Assembly: GCA_021292105.1 (NCBI GenBank)
Contig: CM037868.1
Coordinates: forward strand, 3,029,721-3,093,720
Length of the DNA: 64,000 nt
Reading direction: 5' to 3'
DNA from: Anadara kagoshimensis
Lineage: Eukaryota; Mollusca; Bivalvia; Arcoida; Arcidae
This document shows positions 45,446-57,099 of the stretch, piece after piece. How positions within the stretch are numbered: the first letter of the stretch is position 1; each line of letters opens with the position of its first letter. Under the pieces are notes generated by a model that was not told where the DNA came from, did not search any database, and saw only the letters and a program-made list of their open reading frames with translations. The position numbers were made by a program, and so were the translations under genes.

Positions 45446-45569
45446 TATTTATTACATCTTTGATTTATGTTTGAAAAAATAACACGATAATCAGTTTATA
45501 AACAACTTCTAGTTATATATAAGACACGCTAAGTATTCTCATTGTAGATAAAACATGTCGTGTATTACA
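45110..45569. other. Non-coding with T-rich and (GATT)n tracts
   Basis: A T-rich run near 45350-45385 and (GATT)n at about 45407-45443. Confidence 0.6.
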
Positions 45570-45690
45570 CGTTCACGACGCGGTGTGGTTAGTGGTTAAG
45601 ACGCCAGCCTTCAAAATGAAAGATGCCTCACCGGTATTGCTGTGGGTTCGCTAGTCAACTTCAATTGAGGAAATGCGTTTTTATTGTCGG
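45570..45690 (+). mobile_element. tRNA-derived SINE head (third type), fragment
   Basis: 'gacgcggtgtggttagtggt' with 'taagacgcc' resembles an A box and 'gtgggttcgctagtc' a diverged B box. The body is not that of SINE-1 or SINE-2. Its 3' limit is uncertain. Confidence 0.55.
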
Positions 45691-46399
45691 ATTCCTTTAC
45701 TGATTGGCTCCTTACCATTATAATAGACTTAGTATCCCGGATGTTAATCTATAGTATTTCGAACAAAAGCACTCTAAAATATTTACCGTTGCAAAGCACA
45801 TGTTTTAGTTACATTTGTCGATTCTATTATTATGAATTTAAATACTATCCAGGTGCCGTGAAAGTTAAATTACAGCTTGTTCTTTCTAGTGTGTATCGGT
45901 CGTATTAACTAATATAAAGAATGATATGGAATACGGGGCGAATGGTTTTATTTTAACTTTTTATATTAAAAATCAGAACTTTCATGTGACATTATTTTCA
46001 ATTATATTTGGCTGTATTTTTAAAACTAACTGATATTTGGAAAACTGTGGGTATTGTGAATGCCTATGTAATACAGAACCTTTCTACATCACCGTTGAAC
46101 CAAAATACTATTTTCTGGGTAAGCACTTGGTACAGATTCGAGTGCGAGTAGAATTTTACTATTTTTACGTCCCAATAAAGACCCATTCCACTTAAAAAAG
46201 GAAGTCGGATTCGGAAGGACGGAGGAAGTCGAAGTACCAGGAGGATATTGTATAAGTATGCTCCCCACATATTATTTGATCAGTTTTTGTAGAATATACT
46301 ATGATTCAACAATGCTTCCTAAAATACAATAATGTGATAACATCACATTGAAGGACGTCTATGTACGAACATGAAAACAAATCGATATACTACAAGTCT
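45691..46399. other. Non-coding DNA
   Basis: A ~65-base block near 46308-46375 recurs at 47178-47240 ('aataatgtgataacatcaca' versus 'aataatgtggttatattaca'). The PLE and MITE pieces between them may have landed between two halves of an older repeat. Confidence 0.45.
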
Positions 46400-46711
46400 A
46401 GGCTTATCAGGGCTTTCAAAAACTTATGTGGTCGTCATCACAGTAGTGTTTGTGACATGATGTTTCTGTATCAAACATTATTTTAGATATATTTGACGTT
46501 CCATAATTCCATTTTCCTTCCATTCTCAGTTTGGATTTTACATGTGGCGGTTATAGCTAGCTAAACAAATGGTCCTTACACTTCCGAAGCACCCGAATAT
46601 TACTTAAGTGGTTGGAGATCACGTGTTAAATGTAATTAACCAGTTTCAAATATTTTAGTTTGCTATGCGATTGAAATTTGGACATGGATTGTTATGCTTG
46701 TTTTTATGCTT
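46400..46711 (+). pseudogene. Penelope-like element: C-terminal codons and 3' UTR
   Basis: The plus frame at 46409-46450 reads RAFKNLCGRHHSSV, the FYGRHH-type motif near the C-terminus of PLE reverse transcriptases, with Tyr replaced by Cys. The UTR follows ('acatgtggcggttatagcta', 'acttccgaagcacccgaata', 'tttggacatggattgttatg'). Diverged and frame-broken. Confidence 0.75.
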
Positions 46712-46875
46712 ACAGTACAGGCCTGTCGAAAGCTTAACATTGACCTATCGGATTAGTGCTGAATAGGAAGTCCCTTACATCTTGGCAACATTTAGACAGC
46801 TGTTATCTGTCTCTCGACAGCTTTTTTATCACAAGCTTTCATTATCTTGTCAATTCGGTATCCGAAGTTTTGATA
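46712..46875. mobile_element. MITE family B, left part (B9)
   Basis: TA then 'cagtacaggcctgtcgaaag' at 46713, with interior 'agacagctgttatctgtctc'. It abuts the PLE 3' end. No right terminus was found, so it is truncated. Confidence 0.75.
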
Positions 46876-47284
46876 TATAAATATATTCTGTTACTATATA
46901 AATTTGACTCATGGGACACAATCGCTACATTAATCTTTAGTGATATCTATATTAACACTACAGGTTTTTTTCTGGAACAGAAATTATGTTTAAATTCAGA
47001 ATAATTGATGCAATTTAAATAATAAGTAAAATATTATTTGTTATATCGCTACAATCATTTTTTTAAACATGATTATATTTTGTTATCTGATATTTCATAT
47101 CATGCATTTTCGTGCTACACGCAACATAGTGTGTAGATGACAAATAAGTATTTTAACCAGAGGCATAAAAATGATCTATTATTCAACATTGCTCCCTAAA
47201 ACATAATAATGTGGTTATATTACACTAAACGCTGTCTATATACGTCCTTAGTCTATTATCAGCATTGCATCTTATATTTTACTT
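46876..47284. other. AT-rich non-coding DNA
   Basis: No feature except the repeated block at 47178-47240. Confidence 0.4.
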
Positions 47285-47935
47285 TAAAACCTCATTGCGG
47301 CAGCTCAGTTGGTATAGTGTTCGTTCCGTAATTGGGAGGTCGTGGGCACGACTGAGTGTGACCCAAAACTTTATATTGAGTGGTGACTGTTCTTTCGAAA
47401 AGCACTCGACATTACGAAATGAAGTCCCGTGTCACGGTAGAAAAGCACTCGACATTACGAAAGTAGTCCCGTGTCACGGTAGAAAAGCACTCGACATTAC
47501 GAAATGAAGTCCCGTGTCACGGTAGAAAAGCACTCGACATTACGAAATGAAGTCCCGTGTCACGGTAAAAAAGCACTCGACATTACGAAATGAAGTCCCG
47601 TGTCACGGTAGAAAAGCACTCGACATTACGAAATGAAGTCCCGTGTCACAGTAGAAAAACACTCTACATTACGAAATGAAGTCCCGTGTCACGGTAGAAA
47701 AGCACTCGACATTACGAAATGAAGTCCCGTGTCACGGTAGAAAAGCACTCGACATTACGAAATGAAGTCCCGTGTCACGTTAGAATTTGCGTAAAGAATA
47801 CTCCGTATTATGCCATCAGTGCTACGCACAGGCAAAATGTATGCATCTTTGCCTATATATAGCTGGTGACGTATAGATATAAGTGAAAGGTATTTGACTT
47901 GAACGGTAAAAACCTTTACTCAACTCAACTTTAAT
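47285..47935 (+). mobile_element. SINE-1 enlarged by an internal minisatellite
   Basis: A box in 'gcggcagctcagttggtata', a damaged B box ('gtgggcacgactgagtg', where TTCGA is lost), the body, then the array 47398-47783. The normal SINE-1 3' part resumes ('atgccatcagtgctacgcac', 'cctttactcaactcaact'). Confidence 0.93.
47398..47783. repeat. 43-base minisatellite, nine units
   Basis: Unit 'aaaagcactcgacattacga' then 'aatgaagtcccgtgtcacgg' and 'tag', starting at 47398, 47441, 47483, 47526, 47569, 47612, 47655, 47698 and 47741. One unit lacks a base. The unit is ordinary SINE-1 body sequence, present once in other copies. Confidence 0.97.
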
Positions 47936-49979
47936 ATAAAATAGCGTATTAATATACAAAACGTGTTTCCACATGGTACATGTAAATACGAAAAGCATGT
48001 TATCAAATGAAACATATATTATCTTTGCATTTCAAATTTTTAGGAGTGAAATTGATATATTTCACCAGTGAATTTCTAAATTGCTTTACGTGCAATTTAA
48101 AGATGTTTATATAAAATATAAATTTGTATAACTTATTTGATGACTTTTGTGATTCGGAGTACTATGGACAATGGACTATTCTAAAAAATCCCTATATAAA
48201 CAATTTTAGGACTAAATGATATGTTATATTAAAATATTTTTTAATGTCTGAAAAAATAGTCAAACATATAATACGATGATAAAATCATTGGAACATTTCT
48301 TCTGTAAACAGAATTGATACACATAAAAAATAAATTCCCTTTAGAAATCATGCTGATTTTTTGTCCCATGTCACGCAACCTATTTTCTATTTTTAGAAAC
48401 ACAATTATTCCGATGTATAAGCTCTACTTTTTATCAGAGATAGAAAGGGTTAAATAGTACGAAATAGTCTATATCAAACAAACTGTCGTATTAATTATTT
48501 AAGCGGATTTCCACATGTAAAACAAAAACTGCTGATGTGGTGTCGACATAATCAATTGGAGTATATTTTTTCAGACAATGTTATCCATCCTTGAGACATA
48601 CATACAAACTATTGGTTCAAGCTTTAAACTAATCCGTGTGATGAATTTGTTTTATTTTGTATTTTTTGGTAAAATCAAATGTATGTTAGGAATCTCGTCA
48701 GATTACCAATACATCTAGCGTGGTCGATACATACACTGTACTTCCTATGGAATTGACATTTTCATATTATTTAACAATTAAACTGTTTTGATACGGCGTC
48801 CATAGTCAATATAAATGCCAAACCTTTGCACGACAAACTGAATAATGCGCGATAGCATTTAAAAAATATTTTTAAATTCTGGATAGTTTATTTTAAGGGT
48901 TAATTTGCGTTCAATTCTGGGATTATATTTCCGAGGGTTTTGATCACTAAATTGGACGTGAAAGAGTCACACGAATGTTTACTGCGTTATACGTATACTG
49001 CGTGACATAGTTGTGTATTACGTCACCAATACCGTGTTTGATTCAGTTCACATTTACTGACGAACGCAAAGGCATGCCCGATGGTCATGAAAAAAATAGC
49101 CACACGCATTGTAAAAACTATTGAATTCTTTGATAAAAATTGTCGTTTTACACACTTAAATTTCCGATAGACTTTGTGAAGTTGAAAAACGACTTTATCA
49201 TCTAATACAAAAGCATTCGGTACCTCAAGAAGGAAACACCTGGAACATGGGATGCGGTCTTTTGGCATTTATAATCCTACACCTATGAATGAAAAAATCT
49301 AAAACTGAAAGATATGGGAAAGATGCAAGGCTTATGAAAACATTGTGGTTTATACCGCATATAATCTACTGTGTGTTATTGTAAACAGATAAAGAAACAT
49401 GCGTCAAATGCTTTGTTGTCACGCTAATCTTGCTATTTTTACGTTTTGCTGTGCGCCTTATATAAGTTGAAGGAAATGTATGTGTCAAATAACTGTCACG
49501 TCAAGGATGCTGTAGATCCTAATATGGTCCTTATCATCATACGTTTGTGCTAGTCTTCAAGAAGTTCAAATAGCAAAAAATGGTTAAAGGCAACACATTT
49601 GACACATATATTTAAAAGAAAGTGCCCATATAATTGTTTTCTGATTTGTCCTTCTATTGAACTCAGATTTCTTCTTGTAATCTGGTTCTAGTGTGATACG
49701 ACATAATATATCCAATAGGATATGTACGGATTTTGTTTTGTGGCTGCTTAGAAACGAGTGACTGATGAGTATACATGTACATATCCAACACCTGAACGAT
49801 AAAATGATAAATGTATGCAAAACTAAAACACATCAAGTTACATCCTAACGCTTAATATAGAATAAGATCCGTACTCAGTCAAAGCGACACTGTTGTTTTT
49901 ATAGATCGGCATTACCAGAAATGCGTATGAATATCATCTTTACGTGCTGATATTTAATATATCTTTTTAGGGGTAGCAG
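47936..49979. other. AT-rich non-coding DNA
   Basis: No repeat family recognised. A minus frame at 49023-49268 (81 codons) has RVAIFFMTIGHAF, loosely like Harbinger-type transposases, but the rest does not match, so no call is made. Confidence 0.4.
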
Positions 49980-50150
49980 TTATGCGGGAAGACCGAATGG
50001 CTTAAAGCGAAAGCTAACAAATAGCACAGACTCTCACCAACTAGGTCCGAATTCCAATTGGGACATTCCAGTTTCTCCTGCCTCTTTACAAGTAAAACAA
50101 TTTTGACGTGGGACGTTTAACGCCATTGCTCATTAATTCATGAAGTAATG
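49980..50150 (+). mobile_element. Decayed tRNA-derived SINE, tentative
   Basis: 'gaccgaatggcttaaagcg' and 'aggtccgaattccaattg' are at A-box to B-box spacing. The end 'gggacgtttaacgccattgc' resembles the SINE-1 3' end. Confidence 0.5.
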
Positions 50151-50470
50151 GTTGTGACCCCACCCCCCTTTCACTTGACAGCATTGGTCATTTTTAAATG
50201 TTTGCAGAATTAAATTTCATTCACACTCGAACTTACTGATTAAAATTTTATTACCATTGAACTTTTAGAAAAAAGCCATACATATCCCTGTTGTAAGAAA
50301 TATTGTTTCCATACGAAAAAATGATAAGGCATTCCAACTTTCTATATTTGTACACCAGAACCTCAATCATAGTTTACATCATAAATCTGTCCAATGGGTT
50401 CATATGAGATTGAAGATACGGGCGCATTATTCGTTATAGAATTAATTCGATTTCCTTACTTAGATTGTCA
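50151..50470. other. Non-coding DNA
   Basis: Nothing recognised. Confidence 0.4.
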
Positions 50471-50687
50471 TACAGCACGGGCCTGCCTTAAATTTAACAC
50501 TTAGCTCTTTTTATCATAACAAAACGGTAGCTAAATTTGACTCCTGGTTAGCAACTTTCCAGCACCTGCTTCCTATCTCCCGTCAGCTTTGCGGTCACTA
50601 CATATCCATACCTCGTCTACTCAATAGCCAATCTTTAACTCCCTTTCGTCAGCCAAATCTTAAATTTTTGAAAGGTCATTACTGTAT
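50471..50687. mobile_element. MITE family B copy (B10), TA at both ends
   Basis: TA-'cagcacgggcctgccttaaa' on the left and 'ttttgaaaggtcattactg'-TA on the right. A TA on both sides is the best direct evidence in the window for a TA target duplication, the mark of Tc1/mariner-type elements. Confidence 0.8.
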
Positions 50688-51429
50688 GTGTGTTGTCAGA
50701 TTGGATAATTGAATTTCTAGCGTATACTCTCTCTAGAGAAAACAATGCAAATATCTGGCATCAAATATAAATGTACCAACTTAATTATGCCCCTTGACTT
50801 ATGAAATTCTGTAAGTTGGATTTTACTTTACGTTAAATCAACTATTTTCGGAGAGATACACTTTTTTGAAGGCCTATCCACTAAGTTGTGATATATTAAG
50901 CTTTGTTTTGATTAAGAAAGTTGAATGTTATATGATTGCACGTCCAAAGTCTTGCATTTTAGACTAAATAGCCCCAATATGCGTTTTTCTATTCCTGCGT
51001 GTTAGTATTGTATATATGTTTGTGTTTGCGTTTTTAATTACTTTGTTCTTCTAGTTGTAAATCCTTATATTATTTTTTTTATATCCACAATCCTGTTTGT
51101 TTGGGTCTTTGCATTTTATCCATGCAAAAGAAATATTTTACTTTTTTAGAACTGCATTTCATAAAGAGACGTTATCATCTAGAAAAAAAAATTGTATATA
51201 AACTAAGTCTGATGTAATTACAAGTGTTATAATTTGATCAAATTAATTTTTAAAACATATACATGGTATAGTTTTATCAGAAAACGAATTATGTTTATTC
51301 AACTTACTTTATCATATGTTATGACTTAGATACACGATTTGTATAATTGTATCAATTCCTTCCGAAATACCCACCGTTCATGTTTACGAATGTAACCAAA
51401 GAAAGTATTGTTTCTGTTAAATTGGCCAA
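50688..51429. other. AT-rich non-coding DNA
   Basis: Nothing recognised. Confidence 0.4.
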
Positions 51430-51502
51430 AAATACTATCTAACCCTTCTTCATTTACCCTTTAGTTTAACACATTCTAAACGCAAAGACATTGCCAAATC
51501 AA

Positions 51503-51695
51503 TAAAAATCAAACATCCATGTCCGAATCACAATGCAGAAGCAAAGTAAAAACTTTGGGACTCACAAGTTAGGTTAGACACGTGAACTTCCACCAGGAAA
51601 GTGAGTCCGGGTACTCCGGAAGGGTCAGTGCCTCCTGTCTAGCAAGCTTCACCCGCCACGTGTTTAATCAAAATCGTGTGAATGGATCATTTAAG
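51503..51695 (-). mobile_element. Penelope-like element, 3' UTR fragment between direct repeats
   Basis: Antisense copy: 'catccatgtccgaatcacaa', 'gcaaagtaaaaactttggga', 'gtccgggtactccggaaggg', 'tcacccgccacgtgtttaat'. Flanks at about 51430-51502 and 51715-51790 are related ('aacacattctaaacgcaaag' versus 'aacacattccaaacgcaaag'), so the element lies between two copies of a ~75-base sequence. Confidence 0.8.
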
Positions 51696-52034
51696 AATGA
51701 CACAGCAGAATATGCTAGAACTCTAACCAAACACTTTTAATTTTCTCTTTTGTTAACACATTCCAAACGCAAAGGCATTGCAAAGTCAAATGAGGTTTTA
51801 TATACTATGTAGATCGCTTTCCTTCAGAAGGTCGGTTGCTTTATTTAGAAGAAACCATCTTGATGTCCAAATTAAAACCCGAAGAACAATCTGAAATAGT
51901 TGAAACTGGCAAAATAAAAAAAAGACATTCAAAGAACGTTGTAATGAGTATAAAGAATACATTGGCATCATATTTATAAAATAAATACTGTTTTGACGAC
52001 CAAAACTGTTTGAATATAAAGAGACTTGTCTGTT

Positions 52035-52560
52035 TCATGAAACACGTTATATACACGAAACATATTGATCCAAACAGTACTAATGTACCTCATATTTACG
52101 ATCTTTCCTCCCAACTGCATTCGCACTTCAGTTATATAAAAAAGGAAAGATGATAAATTCTTATTAAGTTGATTGTATTTGTTAGACGTTTTGATTGAGG
52201 GATTCAGCCAGTTTCATATCACAAGGGTATAAACGTTCCTGTAATATTCTATTGAATCAAGAGTTTACCAAGTACGATCTCAGGAGAATGTCCTAATCTT
52301 TCTGCGAAGAGTTTCGTTTGCAACGTAATTCCGTATTGATAACGGTTGATGTCTTCACAAGGATACAATTATTTAATTATTTTCCGTTCAATCCTAAATG
52401 GAAGACTTGTTTTTAGCTAGGTTAATCAGAAACTATTTTTCGGAAGTGAAAATATGATACAATTAGTTTCTGGTTCGACATTTTAAAAGGCCGAAATGTT
52501 TAAGAAAATGTGTTTTGAAAATATATGACTAAAACCATATTATATAAGGTGAACTAAACT
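52035..52560. repeat. Segmental duplication R1, copy 1
   Basis: Shared with 54240-54780 and 57100-57470. Blocks: 'aagggtataaacgttcctgt', 'aagagtttaccaagtac', 'aattccgtattgataacggt', 'gatacaattagtttctggtt'. Short frames here are not conserved between copies, so it is not coding. Confidence 0.8.
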
Positions 52561-53089
52561 GTTTTTAAATATCCATTAGGTGTATATTTAGTAGGATACT
52601 ATGTCATTTTCAATGACATATATGGACTGTCACCCTATTCGAAATGCAATATTTATTTTATAATACCGATTGTTGGTGTTTATTACACTGTGCAACTAAA
52701 GTTTATTGGATTGAAAATCATGGCAGTCAGCTGTCATCTGTAAGCAACTTGTGAGCCGCTTATAACATTAATCATATTTAACATTGATTTTGAAATTTAG
52801 AAGACGATTGCGTTCGAACCGCATACGTAATTTTTCTGCGCATGTGTCATTTTCCCTGTGACGTAAGATTTTCTGAAATTCAGGGTTGACATTAAATTTA
52901 CTAAAACGCTTTTTAACAAATTAAATTTCAAGACATTTACAAAAGGCATAATAATCTAATGAATCTGTTTGCCAAGCGTTTGTCAACAACGCTGATTTTG
53001 CGGATGGACATTAAAAAAGTCAGATAGAAGAGTTTTGAGAACTGTATAATAACACAGGACCAAATAGTATCAGTGAAACTTATTTGATT
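52561..53089. other. Non-coding DNA
   Basis: Nothing recognised. Confidence 0.4.
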
Positions 53090-53097
53090 GCCGTTTC

Positions 53098-53145
53098 CAC
53101 TTTATTATGATGAATATTTGTACACCGAAACAGCCGTCTAGTGAA
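53098..53145 (+). ncRNA. Hammerhead relic
   Basis: AUGAUGA (first C of CUGAUGA changed), GAAAC, a four-base loop and GUC (53136-53138), followed by UAGUG, which pairs in part with upstream CACU. Stem II no longer pairs well. The order and spacing match the intact ribozyme, so it is a decayed PLE terminal repeat. Confidence 0.6.
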
Positions 53146-53539
53146 AAGGTCACAATGGTACATGCATAATTTGTAATCTTATGAAATTTATAGATGTGAC
53201 ATAAGTTTCTGGAGTGTAATCTTTTTTTTAAGGAATCTGTTTAAGTTGGATGTAATTTATGCTCTTATCTAAAGATAAAGCTAAAATTGCGATACAAGGT
53301 CTCTTTAATTGTCAACCACGTTAGATAGGTTCTAGAGTCGAATTGGAATTAAAAATTAAGGAATTTTGAAGAAACAACCAAACTTTGTTACAAAACTAGA
53401 AAAAAATGTAATTGACAGGTTAGGATTTCCTGTTTTTTATGATTACTATGTTATTGAGTTACAAATGTATTTTTGTAATACATTTTGTAGTAGTCCTCAA
53501 TCGTTTTTTCGGATCAATATATTTTATTCGTGATATCAA

Positions 53540-53630
53540 AAACAAGCATACTAATCCATGTCCGAATCACAATTCAGAAGCAAAGTAAAAAACTTTGGAA
53601 CTGAGAAGTCAGGTAAGAGCGTGAACTTAA
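53540..53630 (-). mobile_element. Penelope-like element, 3' UTR end
   Basis: Antisense end: 'aaaaacaagcatactaatcc', 'atgtccgaatcacaattcag', 'aaaaaactttggaactgaga'. With the ribozyme relic at 53098 it reproduces part of the core-then-inverted-arm layout of the 31-kb locus. Confidence 0.75.
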
Positions 53631-53904
53631 TAAAAAATATTTTATTTCTTGAAAAAAGTATAATAATTTTATTTACGATGTAACTGTTACTCTCTAGAGA
53701 CCTCACATCTAAACAAAATGTGTACTGGAGATCTTTAAACTTCCATCAAACCACTTTGTTTGACACATAGGGGCTTTAACCATGACCAAAATAAAGTTTG
53801 TTCTACTGACTTCCTCAAATTGATTTACTGTTTCCACGACTTATGATATATAATAATATGATGTGTTGTATAATTATACCTGTAGAAAAGGAAATGTACG
53901 TGCA

Positions 53905-54200
53905 CGATAAGCACCTCCTGTTTAACTAGCAACATCTGTCACCTTTAAAGTCGAAATTGAGCATATACTGACATGGGCAGTTAGCAAAATGTATTCAACA
54001 ACAATTTGGATAAAGAAATGCCAATATAGTTTAAACACGTAAATTTCCACCGGTGCTCTAGCAGGAAAGCAACTCCTGTCTAGCTTGCTACACCTCTCAC
54101 CTTCGAAATCGAAACTGAAATGCAGGAATGATAGTATGACATGTGGATTTAATCCAACATCCATTTGACTACAGAGACATCAAACAATTTTGTGATTACG
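53905..54200 (-). mobile_element. Penelope-like element, diverged 3' UTR pieces
   Basis: 'taagcacctcctgtttaact' near 53909 and 'cctgtctagcttgctacacc' with 'gactacagagacatcaaac' near 54076-54187 are two antisense pieces, the second reaching the coding end. Confidence 0.65.
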
Positions 54201-54239
54201 ATCATGAAATACCTTCAGGTTAAAGCATGTTTCTACTCT

Positions 54240-55000
54240 GCACTTATATATTCACGAACCATATTGCTTCTTACAGTACAAATATATCTCAAATTTACGC
54301 TCTTTTTCTAAACAACTGCATTCAAACTTAAGTTAAATCAATTTAAGAAAGATGACAAATACATATTCAGTTGGTGGTATTTGTTAGACATTTTAATTCC
54401 GTGAGTTAAATATCAAGGGTATAAACTTCGCTATAATATTCTATTAAATCTATTACAGCAAGAGTTTACCAAAGACAACCCCAGGAGAGTGCAACAATCT
54501 TTTGGATAAGTGTTTAGTTTACAGCTTAATTCCGTATTGATAACTGTTGATGTCTTAAAGAGGAAAAAGTCCATTAAATATTCCTTATTCAGTCTCAGTA
54601 AAAGACTTGATTTTTGCAAGGTTAATATCTTTGTTAAATGTGAAAATATGTACTGAGTTAGTCTCTGGTTTGACAGATTTTAAATGAACGATCAAGCTTT
54701 ATTTAGAAAAAAAGTTTTGGAAAATGTATCTTGATGTAGAACCAAAACTTATAATGAAAATTAAATTGTAACTTTCGATTTGTTTGGATTTAGTCGGCTA
54801 TAATGAAATCATCAAAAACCAATAAAAATAAATACCTGAAATATATTTCATTTAGTTACTTTCTATTTAAACACTCTATTGCATTGAAAACTCAAGTTTG
54901 CAGATGACGAACGAATAATGTGACCAGGTTGTGGTGAATAGCACTGTTTTAAAAAACACATTCCTTTGAGAATCGACACCGTTGTATCTTTCGAAACAGG
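54240..55000. repeat. Segmental duplication R1, copy 2
   Basis: Matches 52035-52560 and continues further than that copy, alongside 57100-57700 ('ttgcattgaaaactcaagtt', 'tagttactttctatttaaac'). Confidence 0.8.
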
Positions 55001-55969
55001 AAAATTAAGGGAAAGACGTACAAATTCAATTAATCAATAAGCGATATTTATTAAAGTTCTTACATATTTTAAAGGATCTTAAATGAATACATGCATATTT
55101 ATATTTCTGTTTTAAACCTCAAAAAGTACAAAATGACTTTATTTCTTTTTTTAAAGCTGCAGATATAATTAAAACTGAATAAAGTTTACGTTTAAAATAA
55201 CGATTGCAGTAGTTTCCGATAATTGCATTTTGCAATTCGTCAACTATTAAATGTATTATCATATTCTAAAGGAATCTATGCAAAATAATAAACCATCGAT
55301 AAACACATTTTCCACAAAATATTCATAATGAAGGTTTCAATATTGCAAAATTATTGCTTCTACTACGAATGGCAAGACGCAATGTAGCACGTACCATAGT
55401 GCTTGACTTAATTTAAAAAACACAGTCGCATTTAAGACATCCGAAGATTGTTTTTAATAAATACGACGCTAAAACGTTATACACACTGGAGTTATAATTT
55501 AATAAGTGTATCCAGTGGAAAGCATTGTCTACATAATCCATATAACCGTCACACTTCAAGTATGTAAAACCATATCACCTTTTACTGAAGTATATAGCAT
55601 ACAACTTGATAATATATTGCTCAGAATCTTTTAAGGTTTTTCTGTCACTTAAATATGTTTTCTCCCATTTTGATCAGTATTGTATAACTATATAATATCA
55701 GATTACAAACAAAACAAAATACTAGGCAGTGTGCGGAAACTGTTTTAAAGGGCATCTAAAAATAAATGCACCGATTATAAAAAATGTATTTTTCATCAGA
55801 AAAATGACAAACCAGGCAAACATTTGTCAGGGAAATGTATAACGACAGGAAATATGCTATGGTTGCAGTATGTTACATGAAATCAAAACAAAATATGTAA
55901 TGGTTTTTAAATTGTTGAACATACCACGATTACTACTACAATCAAATAGTTACGACTAATCATATAGGA
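55001..55969. repeat. Segmental duplication, diverged continuation
   Basis: 'aaatgaatacatgcatattt' near 55081 matches 57727. 'gttataatttaataagtgta' near 55491 matches 'cttataatttaataaatata' near 58171. The two stretches are the same ancient segment with indels. Confidence 0.65.
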
Positions 55970-57010
55970 ACACTCGGCCTAACTTCCCAGGTTGACGTTC
56001 ACTTTCCAGCTTCGAAGTTTTTACTTTGCTTTGTGGGTTAGACATGGACTTTGTACAATTTGTTTTGTATATGTCTGCCATTTTAATACACCAGTATATA
56101 AAAATATTTCCCTGCACAAAAGCAGTTTCAATAGAACACATTTTCAAATTTACACATACGGTTCTTCACAGTTTTAGCATGTTAAGCTTTTTATCACTAC
56201 TTCCACAATATTAACAATTGCAATATTGTTCCTTTACTATAGTATTTGACATCGACTATACTTTGCAACTTTATAGAGTCATTGCTCCACCCGCTGACGC
56301 CAGGTGTCCAATGCTTCCGTTGACTGACAGGAGACGATCAATATTCATGAGAACGTGCACAACAGCTCATTCTAAAATTGTTTTCAAATTAAAATGGAAA
56401 ATGTGAGATAAAATTAATTTCTATAAATTATGTAAATATAAGAAATAAGGTTATTTTTCAATGTTTTTTTTTAACTTAAAAATATAATGGACTGCCTCGC
56501 ATTTTATGCAACGTGAGACAACCCACTATATTTTGAAAGTTCATAAAGACATTGGAAAATTACCTTATTTCTTAATTATGCCTGTCATATCAAGACGACT
56601 ACTTTCACATTCCAATCATATTACATGTTGGAAATTTTCGTTTAGATTCACATTTAATTTAAAATATTTGTCAACCTGTTTAGTTGTTAGTTTAGATAAA
56701 ATGGATCCCTCTGAGTAACATCTATTTCACAACACTCTAATAAATCCATTTATAACTTGTACCAAAATCTAATCACGGGGGAATATCTCAATTCTGCTGA
56801 GAAGTGTCTATTTTACAACTCAATTTTATATTAGTGGGAACAATTACTTCTCTTAAGAAGGTCAAATCATACATTTTTCATATAACAGAGTTGCTCTAGT
56901 GTAACAGGAAAAGTGTTGCTAAGAGTAGAAATATTGTAGATTGGATTTTTTCGGATTTGTCGATAGTTGCGTACATAATACAACTATTATCACCGCCGCC
57001 ATTACTTCTA
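55970..57010. repeat. Segmental duplication R3, copy 1, starting in a PLE end
   Basis: Begins with a diverged sense PLE 3' UTR (55970-56075, 'agtttttactttgctttgtg') and continues through 'catattacatgttggaaatt', 'atttgtcaacctgtttagtt', 'ccatttataacttgtacc' and 'tacaactcaattttatatta'. All of this recurs at 61345-62090. The end is a degenerate ACT/ACC trinucleotide run. Confidence 0.8.
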
Positions 57011-57099
57011 CTATCACTGCTACGTTTACTACTGCTACTACTATTATTAATAATAATAACGCAAAATATGCAATAACATATGTTAAAAAGATGTGTTAT

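Noticed and set aside
45570..45690. Functional tRNA gene
   Set aside because: The B box is diverged and no clear acceptor stem or anticodon arm is seen; a SINE head is more likely.
49023..49268. Harbinger-type transposase fragment
   Set aside because: Only RVAIFFMTIGHAF is suggestive. The flanking residues do not follow the family.
49764..49800. Hammerhead: CTGATGAGTATACATGTAC
   Set aside because: No GAAAC or GUC follows at the needed spacing.
56026..56214. Protein-coding exon conserved between 56-57 kb and 61-62 kb
   Set aside because: The two segmental copies differ by frame-changing indels throughout, so the similarity is at DNA level only.
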